Assembly (NCBI GenBank): GCA_003254885.1
Contig: QANT01007399.1
Coordinates: forward strand, 1-53,468
Length of the DNA: 53,468 nucleotides
Source of the DNA: Purshia tridentata
Taxonomy: Eukaryota; Streptophyta; Magnoliopsida; Rosales; Rosaceae
Reading direction: 5' to 3'
The notes beneath the pieces are model-generated. The model saw nothing but the letters and a program-made list of their open reading frames with translations. It did no database searches and was not told the DNA's origin. This document shows, piece by piece, positions 1-12,237 of this stretch; within the stretch, counting starts at the first letter, position 1, and each line of letters begins with the position of its first letter. The position numbers and the translations under genes were made by a program.

Positions 1-899
1 CTTCTTGATCTCCATCCCCAACCTAGCCTCGCCACTAAACCAGTGCCGCCGCCACCTACCCACCCAAACTCCCGAGCCCCAGCCGCCTAGCCTCGCCATT
101 GACCCAACCCAGCCACCAAACCCAAATTCGTCTTACCCAGGCTCCTAAGCCCAGCCACCAAGCTTCGCCACCCACCCAGCAAACTCAGCTTCGTCTCACC
201 CAGTGCCACCCTTACCTAACGTCGTGCCCCACCTCCCCTGCACTTTCTCTCTCCTTTCATTTCTCTGCCTTTTTTCTTTGCCTCTCATCCCTCCTTTTCG
301 CCGATGATGAAAAAGATGGTGGTTTGGGGTGAGGGGTGCTCGGGTTGGGTGGGCAGGGTGGTTGGTGAAGCTGGGTTGGGAATCGAGATTGGGAAGGGGG
401 AAGAAGGCTGGGTTTGGGTTTGGGTTTGGTAGCTAGGCAGGGTGGTTGGTGAGAGATGGGTTTCAATTGCATGGATGATGAAGAAGATGGTGGTTTGGGG
501 TGGGTGGTGGCTGGGCAGGTGGTTGGTGAGGCTGGGTTCTGGATCGGGAAGGGGGAAGGAGGAAGGAGGCTCAAGGCTGGGTTTGGATATTAATTTTTTT
601 TTCAAATTTTAATTTTTTTTAATGTTTAAGTTTTAATTAAATTAAAAAGTTGGTAAAAAAATTATTTTTTAATTAATTTTTGGTCTAATTGAGTCAAGAG
701 ACAAAAATTCCCATGCCATGTCACCAATTTTAACAGATTGGCTGACGGAGTTGACAGAAAAGGGTAAAGTGAGACATGGAATTGAGTTGTGAGGGTAAAG
801 TGAGGCAAAATAAGATATAGGGGGTAAAGTGAGACAATCATGTAATTACAAGGGGTAAAATAGATAATAAGCCTTTGTTTTATGATACATTAATTAAAA
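1..899. other. Intergenic, low-complexity and repeat-like
   Basis: No gene is supported. Bases 1-250 are C-rich with repeated proline/threonine-type codons, and bases 300-570 are G-rich with a recurring unit (GATGATGAAGAAGATGGTGG at about 474-493, a near-identical copy near 303). The short open frames here follow from this composition. Bases 763-860 carry four loose copies of a GGGTAAAGTGAGAC-like motif, which resembles a transposon terminus, but I cannot define its ends. Confidence 0.5.
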
Positions 900-1317
900 G
901 GGTAAATAGTCATTTTGGTCCCCATACTATTATATTTGTATCAGTTTGGTCCTCAAACTTTTAATTTGGAAAATTAAGGACTTTCACTTTTTCAATTTTG
1001 TTAATTAAGAATTTTTTCATTAATTCTCATATTTTTTATTCAAATTTATGCTTTTATAGCACCATGTAAAATTCTTTTTTAGGGCAAAATGATTCTTTTC
1101 ATTTAGACTTTACCATTTTTTTCTCATGCATTATTTTTCCCTCCTTCATTTCTCACTAAGTTCTCATTAAGTTTGGATGACGAATGTGTAAATTGATGAA
1201 AAAATCCTCAATTGGCAAAATTAAAAAAGTCAGAGTCCTTAATTTTTCAAATTAAAAGTTTGGGGACCAAACTAATACAAGTGTAATAGTCTGAGAACCA
1301 AAATGACCTATTTATTC
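900..1317. mobile_element. Mutator-like MITE, 418 bp
   Basis: Long imperfect terminal inverted repeats of about 110 bp are visible: the left end GGGTAAATAGTCATTTTGG matches the reverse complement of the right end (GAATAAATAGGTCATTTTGG). A 9-bp target-site duplication flanks the element, TAATTAAAA at 891-899 and TAACTAAAA at 1318-1326, with one mismatch. Long TIRs and a 9-bp duplication are the hallmark of Mutator-like elements. It has no coding capacity, so it is non-autonomous. Confidence 0.75.
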
Positions 1318-1955
1318 TAACTAAAAATGTTTTACAAGAATTGTAACTAGGGAAATTTTGTGTAATGTGAAATGATTCCATTTCAATGTCTTGCAAACCT
1401 TTTTGTTTATAATTTTGACTCTATGGACAAATTGACTGAATTACTTATTCTTTAACGGTGGCCGAAGTGCATGTCAAAAGAATATTCCATGCATTAAAAT
1501 GGATCATTTGACAAAATTTTCCTAAACATCTTTAACATCTTGAATTGCAAAAACGTAAATGAAAATGAGTTCACAAAGAATATTTGGGGATATTTCCAAC
1601 ACTGTTATGTTCAATGCAAGATTTGTAATCTTAGCTACAGCCCTCTTCACTTCATGCACGATGAAATTCGAATAAGTAATTTTCCACATACAAAAAAACC
1701 CAAATAAGTGATTGTTTGTTTAATAAAGATAAATCTCTTAAATTTCACATTTTGTAGGGAGCCATTGCACATTTGCACCTAGAAAAAAAAGAAGAAAAAA
1801 ACCCATAATGTCAGTTTCAAGGAATGAAATTGAATGAAACGTGACGAATGAGCACCTTGTCCAAAACACCAAAAAAAAAAAAAAAAAANCAAAAAAAAAA
1901 AAAAAAAAAATACACGTACCCACCCACAGTAACCAGCAAAAGAGAAGGAAAGAAA
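1318..1955. other. Upstream region of alpha-COP
   Basis: AT-rich sequence with no gene seen. It includes a poly-A stretch broken by a single N at 1889. The N is flanked by two copies of C followed by about 18-20 A (1870-1888 and 1890-1910), so it is probably an assembly join and not a real repeat. The promoter of the downstream gene must lie here, but I could not pick a convincing TATA box. Confidence 0.4.
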
Positions 1956-2507
1956 GAGAAAATGAAAACAGATCTGCAAGGTCACTGACCGGTGGTAGTG
2001 ACCCCTTCCCTCTTCCTCTCTCTTTCTCTCTCTCAGCATTGCATTTCTGATCTCTCTGCATTCCCAGATCTGAGCCTATTTCTTTCTTTCTCTCTCTCCC
2101 CTAATTTCGTGTACCTGCTGATTGGTTTCTGAGAAAATAAGAGAAAATCCGTCTTTGGATTGCAGTGCATTTTCTTAAGCTACTCTCCCATCTCCGCCTT
2201 ATTAATCAACAATCTGCATTCCCAGATCTGAGGTATCTTCTCTCTCTCTCTCTCTCTTTACGAATCATTTCAATTGTGAAATTGAGCTCCTGATTGGTTG
2301 ACCAAAAAATTGACAAGAAAACAATGAGTAATTAGATTGAAAGCATTATCAATTGGATAACTTTGAGGGTAACAAAAAACAAGGTTATGTATGAATCATT
2401 AATTAGAAGTAAATGATTTGCATTATTGAATTGAGTTTCATTCACTAAAAACATCTTGCTTTATTTGATTTTGATTTCAATTAGGTGTTTCAATTGCGTT
2501 TTGAGAG
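1956..2507 (+). promoter_or_regulatory. Leader of alpha-COP with CT-rich tracts and a 5'UTR intron
   Basis: CT microsatellites at about 2017-2036, 2083-2098 and 2242-2258 are typical of plant 5' leaders. A likely leader intron runs from GTATCTTC (2233) to a TTTCAATTAG acceptor (2484), leaving a short leader of 23 bases before the ATG at 2508. The intron call rests on splice consensus only. Its removal would also take out several out-of-frame ATGs. Confidence 0.5.
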
Positions 2508-5500
2508 ATGCTGACGAAGTTTGAGACCAAGAGTAATAGGGTCAAGGGGCTGAGCTTTCACAGCAAGAGGCCATGGATCTTGGCCAGCCTCCACAGCGGC
2601 GTGATCCAGCTCTGGGATTACCGCATGGGCACTCTCATCGACCGTTTCGATGAGCACGACGGCCCTGTTCGCGGCGTCCATTTTCATAACTCACAGCCGC
2701 TTTTTGTCTCCGGAGGTACAACATCAAAATTCACTTTGTTTTCTGTTCGTTCGTTGATTGTATCTGGAAATTTCAGGCACTTGATGCTTTGTTTTCATGG
2801 TGTGTGTAGATTCATTTTGAAATGGGTATAATGTGCGTCACCCAATGTATTCACTAGAAGTGTTAGTTGGTTTGTTAGGTTCTTCTTGATGCCCTGTAGA
2901 ATCAAGCAGATCTAGACTATTTACCCATATTTTCTTAATCTGAAAATCGGTACCTGTATTTTTCCTGCTGATTCCGAAGAGATCCGTGAAGGAAGTAATT
3001 CATTGTTTGTTTTTCAATGGCAGGGGATGATTACAAGATCAAAGTGTGGAATTACAAGTTGCATAGGTGTTTGTTTACACTTCTTGGGCACCTTGATTAC
3101 ATCCGCACTGTTCAATTCCATCATGAGTATCCTTGGATTGTCAGTGCCAGCGACGACCAGACAATCAGAATATGGAATTGGCAGTCCCGTACTTGTATCT
3201 CTGTGCTCACTGGACACAACCATTACGTCATGTGTGCCTTATTCCACCCAAAGGAGGATCTTGTTGTCTCTGCATCCTTGGATCAAACTGTTCGTGTTTG
3301 GGATATAGGTGCTCTCAGGAAGAAAACAGTTGCCCCTGCAGATGACATCCTGCGCTTGAGTCAGATGAATGCAGATTTCTTCGGTGGAGTTGATGCCGTC
3401 GTCAAGTATGTCTTGGAAGGTCATGATCGGGGTGTTAATTGGGCCTCATTCCATCCCACCCTCCCCCTGATTGTCTCTGGGGCAGACGATCGACAAGTGA
3501 AACTTTGGCGAATGAATGGTATGTACTATGTCTTCATAAGCTGTTTTCTGTGTCGTCTATTTTAGTTTGCCAGAACATTCTTGTAGCATACACATCTGAA
3601 AATTGGTTTTAACAAGAACAAAATGGTTATGCATCTGTTTCGTGTTTCCAAGTACAGAAGTTAGGTGAATACTTGGATGAATTTTTTAATGTTTTTTAAT
3701 TCTTTTATTGTAAAAATTAATAAGTTCAATTGCGGCAAGAATATTTAAATTATTAACTTACTTCTGTAAAAGAATAAGTCCAGTTCCCAAGATGCTAAAA
3801 TTAGCATATGTTGGGAAAATATATCTTTAGAGACTGATCTTTTAGTTTTAATCACCCTATTCAAGATCTTTCTGTCTGTATCAACCATGTATGTGAAATA
3901 GTAAACTCATAGTGGTAAATTTTTATGCTGTTAAACACAGTGCAAAATATGAGTTTGTTAGCTCTCAAAATGTCATTTAACTTAATTTTCTAATGCTATT
4001 CTATTTAATACCGGAAATTCACCCAACAACCCACCACCCCCACCACCACCCCCCCCAAAACCAAAATTGGAATGTTTACAGGGGTTAATGTCACCTCATC
4101 AACATTTCTGACATTTGAAAAGTTAATTTGTGGTCAGTTTCACAAATATAGTAGCACTGGAAAAATACCCACACAATTGCTTTTGGATATGTGCTTCTAC
4201 ATTTTTCATTTTTGGCTAAGTAGGATGTGTAGTATTCAGATAATTAAGCTCTTCTTGATCTAATTTTTTTTTTTCAATAAAAAATATCTTGTGTGTGCAT
4301 ATTTGAAAGATGTTGATATCAGAGTTACTTAAATCTGTTGAGTTAAACTGGCCAAGGGTCACCAGCTAATCTTTCCAATTTCAGATACAAAGGCTTGGGA
4401 AGTGGATACTCTAAGAGGGCACATGAACAATGTATCATGTGTTTTATTCCATGCAAAGCAGGATATCATTGTGTCCAATTCAGAGGATAGGAGTATCCGA
4501 GTCTGGGATGCCACAAAACGGACTGGTCTTCAGACATTTCGTCGAGAGCATGATAGGTTCTGGATTCTTGCATCGCATCCTGAAATGAACCTTTTGGCTG
4601 CTGGTCATGATAGTGGCATGATTGTCTTTAAATTAGAGAGAGAACGTCCTGCCTTTTTTGTCAGCGGTGATTCAATGTACTATGTTAAAGATCGTTTTCT
4701 CCGCTTTTATGAGTTCTCAGCCCACAAAGACACTCAGATTATCCCTATTCGAAGGCCTGGTTCTTCCAGCTTGAATCAAGGGGCAAAAACTCTATCTTAT
4801 AGCCCTACGGAAAATGCTGTTTTGATCTGTTCAGATACGGATGGGGGTTCTTATGAACTATATATTGTACCTAAAGATAGTCGGGGTGAAACTGTGCAGG
4901 AGGCAAAAAGGGGTATTGGAGGGCCAGCTGTTTTTGTGGCTCGAAATAGGTTTGCAGTGCTTGAAAAGAGCACCAACCAAATTTTAGTTAAAAACCTAAA
5001 AAATGAGATTGTCAAGAAGAGTGCGCTTCCTTTTGTTGCTGATGCAATATTTTATGCTGGAACTGGAAACTTGCTCTGCAGGGCAGAGGATAGAGTAGTT
5101 ATTTTTGACCTGCAGCAGAGAATTCTTCTTGGGGAGCTTCAAACTCCTTTTGTAAGGTATGTTGTTTGGTCAAATGACATGGAAAGTGTTGCTTTGCTGA
5201 GCAAACATTCAATTGTGATAGCGAATAAGAAGCTTGTGCATCAATGCACTCTCCATGAGACAATTCGTGTAAAGAGTGGAGCTTGGGATAACAATGGTGT
5301 CTTCATATATACAACCTTGAACCACATCAAATACTGCCTTCCTAATGGGGACAGCGGAATCATCAGGACCCTTGATGTTCCCGTCTATATAGCAAAAGTG
5401 TATGGAAACACTATACATTGCTTGGATCGAGATGGGAAGAACTGTGCCATTGTTGTTGATGCAACAGAATATGTTTTCAAGTTGTCCTTACTGCAGAAGA

Positions 5501-7329
5501 GGTATGACCGGGTAATGAGCATGATTAAGAGCTCTGAGCTCTGTGGCCAGGCCATGATTGCATATCTACAGCAGAAAGGTTTCCCTGAGGTTGCCCTTCA
5601 TTTTGTGAAGGATGAGAGGACTCGCTTCAACTTGGCACTAGGGAGTGGAAACATCCAGATTGCTGTTGCTTCTGCTAAGGAAATCGATGAGAAAGACCAC
5701 TGGTATAGATTGGGAGTGGAGGCCCTTCGTCAGGGTAATGCAGGCATTGTGGAATATGCATATCAGAGGACAAAGAATTTTGAGAGGCTATCATTCCTGT
5801 ATCTTGTTACTGGAAACCTGGATAAGTTGTCAAAAATGCTGAAAATTGCTGAAGTCAAGAATGATGTGATGGGTCATTTTCACAATGCTCTATATTTGGG
5901 TGACATCCGGGAGCGTGTTAAGATCTTGGAGAATGCTGGCCATTTACCCCTTGCTTATATCACAGCTGCAGTTCATGGCCTCCATGATGTTGCTGAACGG
6001 TTGGCAGCTGAACTTGGAGACAATGTTCCTGTTTTACCCAAGGGGAAAACACCATCTCTCTTGATACCTCCAAGCCCAATCATCTGTGGTGGAGATTGGC
6101 CCTTGTTGAGGGTCATGAAAGGAATATTTGAGGGTGGTCTTGATAATGTGGGCAGGAATGCAGAGGAAGAGTATGAGGAGGCTACAGATGCTGATTGGGG
6201 AGAGGATTTGGATATTGTTGATGTGGAAAATATTCCAAATGGAGACATTAGTGCAGTGCTGGAGGATGAGGAAGCACACGTGGAGAATGAGGAGGGAGGA
6301 TGGGATCTTGAAGATCTTGAACTTCCACCTGAGATAGATACTCCCAGAACTGCCAACAATTCCCGTTCTTCTGTGTTTGTTGCCCCTACTCTTGGTATGC
6401 CCGTAAGTCAAATTTGGATCCAAAAATCATCTCTTGCTGCTGAACATGCAGCAGCTGGGAATTTTGATATTGCAATGCGTTTGTTGAGCCGTCAGCTGGG
6501 TATAAAGAACTTTGCTCCCTTAAGACAATTATTTCTTGACTTACACATGGGCAGTCATACGTATCTACGTGCCTTCTCGACAGCTCCTGTGATCTCCGTG
6601 GCTGTTGAAAGGGGATGGAGTGAATCAGCTAGCCCTAATGTTAGGGCCCCTCCTGCTCTGGTGTTTAAATTCTCAGAGCTGGAAGAGAAGCTTAAGGCAG
6701 GTTACAAGGCCACAACTACAGGGAAATTTACTGAAGCTCTACGACTTTTCCTCGGTATTCTGCATACTATTCCTCTGATCGTAGTTGATTCAAGGAGAGA
6801 GGTTGATGAAGTAAAGGAATTAATTATCATTGTGAAGGAGTACGTTCTGGGTTTGAAGATAGAGCTTAAGAGGAGGGAAATGAAGGACAATCCAGTTCGT
6901 CAACAGGAGCTAGCAGCTTACTTCACCCACTGTAACCTTCAGATGCCTCACTTGAGACTTGCATTACTGAATGCCATGACTGTTTGCTATAAGGCTGGTA
7001 ATCTCAACACGGCAGCTAACTTTGCCAGGCGTCTTTTGGAGACGAATCCCACCGTTGAAAACCAAGCGAAGACTGCACGGCAAGTCCTGCAGGCTGCTGA
7101 GAAGAACATGAAGGACACAACCCAGCTAAATTATGATTTCAGAAACCCATTTATGGTTTGTGGGGCTACTTATGTGCCTATTTACCGTGGACAGAAGGAT
7201 GTGTCATGCCCATACTGCAGTTCTCGGTTTGTTCCAGCCCAGGAAGGGCAGCTCTGTACTGTTTGTGATCTTGCAGTGGTTGGATCAGATGCATCTGGGT
7301 TGCTTTGTTCTCCCACCCAGATAAGATGA
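2508..7329 (+). CDS. alpha-COP: Coatomer subunit alpha (alpha-COP)
   Basis: Subunit of the COPI coat on Golgi-derived vesicles; its WD repeats read dilysine retrieval signals on ER-bound cargo. Coding exons are 2508-2715, 3024-3518 and 4385-7329. All junctions are GT-AG and in phase, giving 1,215 aa, close to the roughly 1,218 aa usual in plants. WD40 repeats fill residues 1-300 (for example [16 protein letters not shown] and [16 protein letters not shown]). The coatomer WD-associated region follows, then an acidic linker at about 826-883 rich in E/D, then the COPI C-terminal domain. The C-terminus has spaced cysteines (C near 1160, CPYC near 1175, CTVC near 1192), as in a zinc-ribbon-like fold. 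No stops or frameshifts. It is the only + strand gene and is unrelated to the kinase cluster. Bases 3519-4384 are intron 2. Confidence 0.97.
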
Positions 7330-7876
7330 TCTCTGCTGCTCAAGTAGGAGCAATTTTTTCAACCCTTCAGCTACGACAATGGTTATGTTAGTTCTTTCAT
7401 CTCCTCGAGCACGGATTTATATTTTAAACAGGGTTTGATTAGGTTGTGTTTCTTTTGTATTTCTATTTTAAAATTTTATTGCGAGGTTCATGATCAAGAT
7501 TTTCACTAATGTACTGGTTGAGCATTTTGGTCTAGGTGATTCTTGTGACTTTTGAAAATAAACAAATTAGATTGAGCTGGCAAATTAATTGCCTTTCCGA
7601 GATGTGTAATTTTGAAATTTCATATATGGTAGACATAAACTTTTGCCTGCTTTTCTGTTATTACTTGTTCTTGAATCCCGTCCTGAGAAATGGAAAACTG
7701 ACAGGGTTATTTGTTATCATCTTGTATGGATCTCAACTCATTCTTTTTATTACAAATCATCTCTGCATAACTTTACGAACCATTACATTACTGATTACTC
7801 TAATTGAAATCAATGAATGTTGGCATAGATTTCCTACAAACATCGCTATTAACCACACTATTAACCAGGCTCTTAA
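7330..7876. other. 3' region of alpha-COP and space before WAK A
   Basis: Noncoding trailer. An AATAAA polyadenylation-type signal lies at 7557-7562, about 230 bases past the stop at 7327-7329, so the + strand transcript plausibly ends shortly after it. WAK A converges from the other strand and stops at 7877, so the two transcripts run tail to tail within about 300 bases. Confidence 0.45.
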
Positions 7877-10344
7877 TTATCGTCCATCATCATATGGCAA
7901 GAACATGTCGATTTGCATGCTGCCATACCCACTAGTTGTGCCACTAGAACCAAAATCAGCTCTAACGTCGACAATGTAAGCGTTTGCAGGTGACCCGAGC
8001 AAGTTCTCAGCCTCCTCTGGACAGAAATCAGAACCTGAACTTCCCCATGGATGGTTTGCCGTAATTCTCATTCGCTCTAGCTCCATCACTACTTCTTTCA
8101 TCGTAGGCCTTTTCTTCCCTTTTACCCTTACACATCTTTTTGCAAGATTGGCTACCTTTTGTATTGTCTCAATATTTCCCTCATCGACTATGCCAGCATC
8201 AAGAATTTGACTCAAGCGATACTCTTCCATTGAACCAACAAATAAACTTGCTAGGTTTCTCTCTTACTCAGGCCTATCAAAAGAAAGTGCCACTTTGCTT
8301 GTTAGTAGCTCCACTAGCACAACTCCAAAGCTATAGACATCACTCTTTTCCGTTAGTTGGCTTGAATGGAAGTATCCAGGATCCAAGTAGCCAAGTGTTC
8401 CTTGCACTAAAGTAGTTATTTGAGTTTTATCTAGTGGAATTAATCGTGAAGCTCCAAAGTCTGACACTTTTGCTGTGTAATTGTCATCTAATAGTACATT
8501 CGTTGATTTCACATCTCGGTGTATGATTGGCATTGCAGTGGAAGAGTGTAAATATGCTAGTGCTCCTGCAGTTTCTGCTGCTATCTTCAATCGTAGTTCC
8601 CATGAAAGTAACGATCCTTTGCCATTTTTATTATGAATATGCTCATACAAAATGCCATTGCTGATGAACTCATAAACTAGCAAAGGCACTGGTGTCTCTA
8701 AACAGCAGCCTAATAGCCTCACAACATTTCTATGGTTGATTTGAGATAGAACAATCACCTCATTGACAAACTGCTCATTCTGGGTTGGACCTCCAATTTT
8801 GGACTTCTTTATAAACAACGACTTTGTTATCTGGTAATATTCCTTTGTAAACTGTTCCATAGCCCCCTTCACCAATGACTCTACTCTCATGATAATTGTT
8901 TGTGGCCTTCTAAAATTCTTCTGCAGTAAAGATTTTTGTTGCCTCCACAGATCCTTCATGACTAGCGAGTTGTTTTCGTAACAATAAGCCACCATTTTCA
9001 TTAAAGTACTTTTCTTTGAGTTTGATGAACTTTCTATTCTTCGTTCCCCAATATATCCATAAACTTCCAAACAGTAAAACCAAGAATACCCCAATCGTAC
9101 CTGCAATTCACAACCAACTATGTTTTTATAATTTATTCATCTATAAAATATCAGATGAATTTAACAATCTACCAAATACCAATGTACATACCCAATGAAA
9201 TAACAAGCGAGTGCTGTGAGAAATATTGCTGGGATTGTGTTTGATGCAACCTGTTCCAGCCTTCATTCCATCGCCTTTGAACCCTTTCGTACATAAACAA
9301 GAATAATTTCCAGGTAAATTTACACAGAGTCCATTGCAGGGGTTTGAAATCTTGCACTCATCAATATCTGAAAAATAACAGAGAGAACACATTAGTCACC
9401 ACAGTATAAGCTAATTAAGTCATCACATTATAGATTGGATATGTGTCTAAAAATTAATGACCATGACAACCATCTGGGAGGTATGGATTTCCTTCATAAC
9501 CTGGAAGGCACTGACAAAAATAACCAGACAGATCGATGGGGTTGACACACTTGCTATTTGCCTTGCATGAAAAATTCTCTCTCTTTTCAGCTGCATCATA
9601 TGGCTCATCCCCAATTGCCCAATTCAGAACCATTGGAAGCCTGGTTGTATGTTCCAGTTCTTTAAAACTTTTACTGGAGAATGTGAACTGATCCTCTTCC
9701 ACAATGAATGAGAAGCTGCAGGGGTTAAAGTCCCATATAAGAGTATGATTGTAGTAGCTACTCATCATGACAGTACGGATTTGCATTCCACTTGGGATTG
9801 AGGTTTGGCAACACCCAATGCCAGAGCAAGATTCATTAACACTGCCTAGGGTCTCACAAAAGGACATGCACCCAGTTATGTACTTTTCGCCGCCTCTGTT
9901 GCCTTCGAAAATTGCATAAGTGTCGCAACCAATCGCAATGAACTTGTTCTTGGTGCCAGAGATTGTGAAAGGAGGGAACAGCTTGAGCCTTGGGCTGTTG
10001 CTGGCTTTCTTATCCAATTCACCCAGCCTGTTATAGCAGTCCCGAGCTACAAACTGCATTATTTGTAACTCACCATCAAGGTATATGTTGGAAACAGGGA
10101 TTGCTGTTTTTGTCAAATTTGCTGTTGGGGGTTGGGTGGATTGGTCACAAGTGATATTAAGTTCTGGTCTCAGGTAACAACCATCACCTATGCCAAATGG
10201 GTATGGAATTTTGACATTACCACACTGGGTTGGGCAGCCAGGCAAGGCTTGAGCTGCTGCTGATGATGTTGCAGCTGCTAAGAAAACCAGTACTGCCACC
10301 AATGAGAGATGCTTAAGAATCAAATGTAAGGCCATGATGAGCAT
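7877..10344 (-). pseudogene. WAK A: wall-associated receptor kinase pseudogene
   Basis: Exons read 10344-9462, 9367-9192 and 9100-7877. Exon 1 is intact: signal peptide, GUB_WAK domain with [17 protein letters not shown], conserved [11 protein letters not shown] and an EGF-like motif, though a conserved Cys before DAAEK is Tyr (EPYDAAEK). Exon 2 is a six-Cys EGF-Ca domain (DIDEC start) but is 176 bp, one base short of phase. Exon 3 has one extra base near 8812, an in-frame TAG at 8910-8912 in the ancestral frame, and TAA at 8264-8266 where paralogues have Ala. The two indels cancel, so a spliced message would read an alternate frame across the transmembrane segment and glycine loop, then return to the kinase frame. 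HRDVK and DFGAS motifs survive. It is not expected to make a working receptor. The ATG at 10335 is an alternative start. Confidence 0.88.
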
Positions 10345-12237
10345 GTAATCGATCTGTCATGGGCTAAGGGAATGTCTTTCTCCTTGGTACTAATACCAAT
10401 TTGTATGTTCGAAGACTAATACCAGAGGGACATGTGTTTTTCTATTTTACCAACTTAGTTTAATTCTAATAAATAGTAATAAGATTATAAGAATGAAGGA
10501 ATCAAGAATACCGACTTCGAAATGGTCTTTTATGTGTCTTACATGAGAGAGGGAACTGAATATTCCAAAAAAAGTAAGTAAATGAGTTGGCCTTGGCTTG
10601 TAATGGACAGGGTCAAGGGATGAAAAATGAAAGTGATCTCATGGAACATGATGCAAAGAACTAGAATAGTTTAATTGTTTTTGCTAGCTTCCAAGCTTAT
10701 ATTTGTCTATTTATTTTTAAATCAACTTTTGGCTTCTGCTAGATATTAAACATTTACTTCCAAACAGTAAATACCTATACATAAAAACATCTAACATTGG
10801 TATCAACTATATATATATAAACAAGGTCCAAGAAGAAAATTAAGTAACTTCAGATTAGGTTTTTTTTTTAGCCTCCCTATGTAAACAGCTGCCACCACCC
10901 TCAAATTTCAGGAAAATTGTAATTAGTTCTTTTGGTCTATGACTCTATGTTCCATGAAGTTGTTATCTTTTCATGTGAAGATGACAATTGCACTATTAGT
11001 TTTGGATCACTAAAGGGTGTTAGCTTCATATACATTGAATCCATTTCATGACAATTAATTTAAGTTTCTAATGTCAGGTTCCAAATCTTCATCCCCCACT
11101 TACCACTTATAAGGAATTCGGTAGGTGTCTAACACTTACCCAATGAATATAATGTTCGGTTGGGACTGAATTCTGAATCTCCTGTTTTCGTCTGAATAAA
11201 AGAAAAAAAAAAAAAAGGGAGCCTGGAGATTAAAGCCGGCCTAACAATTAATTAAAAAAAAAAAATCAACTTTTAGCTTGCTGATCATATCTAGATGATA
11301 TGAATACTGAATATACTTCTCTACCTAATTTGACATGCAACAAATCTTGTATATCAAATTGGGAGCTTTTGCAAGCCATGCATACATGTACATTATCGAT
11401 CCCTATCCAAAGCTAGCCAACTGCCAGTCTACCACTACCAGCTGCATGCTCTCTTGTACTAGCTAGTAGTACCCATCTAGACCAAAATTAAATTAAGCCC
11501 TAATATTTCAACAGTTTTCTATATCTTAAGACCTATGACCTCTTCCTAATAAGATATAATTAATTAAACTATTGCCTTTTGTTTTTAGGTGTTGTTTTTC
11601 CAGGAGAGAAAGACGAAGATATGTTTATATATACTGTCTCCGTCATAACCAGCTACTTTGTCTTAGGAAGCTCCACCTGCTGGTATGGTCACTTTGAATG
11701 TGATTACGTTTACATGCTTTGTTTTTGTGATGTCATGCATGATCAGTAATCCATCATCAATATAGTTATTACTTAAATCATAATTTGTAAAAACTTGAAT
11801 CTTAATTACTTTTATGCAAGCACAAAAAAGTTTATAATTACTATAACAAAAATGAATAATATGGATTATACATTTTAGTCTTTGTTGTCCAATTATCACA
11901 TTTTTCTGTATAATTAATATTACTTCCTACTGTCCATTTAATGGATTACAATTCAAGAACCCATAACTTTAAGTCTTTACCCACACACAAGGCTCACACA
12001 CATTTATCATCTCCCACATTACGTACAGTATACTATATAACACACTGTGTGTGTATTTCGTACAAAACATCACCAGACTGATCAAACTGAAACAAGTCAA
12101 TTTGTTTTAGATTTCCTACAATATATCACTAGACCGTAGCAACAATTCAATTAATCAGCGCCACCGTCATAGCATTTGGATTTGCATGCATGCTGCCATA
12201 TATACCCGCTAGGTTGTAGCACTAGAACCAATCACCT
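10345..12237. other. Intergenic between WAK A and WAK B
   Basis: AT-rich with homopolymers (for example A-runs near 11200-11260) and no coding signal I trust. The last 60 bases (12170-12237) still resemble the tail codons of sister genes (GYDSMQI-like in - strand reading), so WAK B once extended to about 12170. Confidence 0.5.

Noticed and set aside
99..605. Overlapping proline- and serine-rich frames of 77-106 codons
   Set aside because: They come from C-rich and G-rich low-complexity DNA, run on both strands, and show no domain.
11663..11899. 78-codon frame between WAK A and WAK B
   Set aside because: AT-rich with no similarity to anything in the window; expected by chance.
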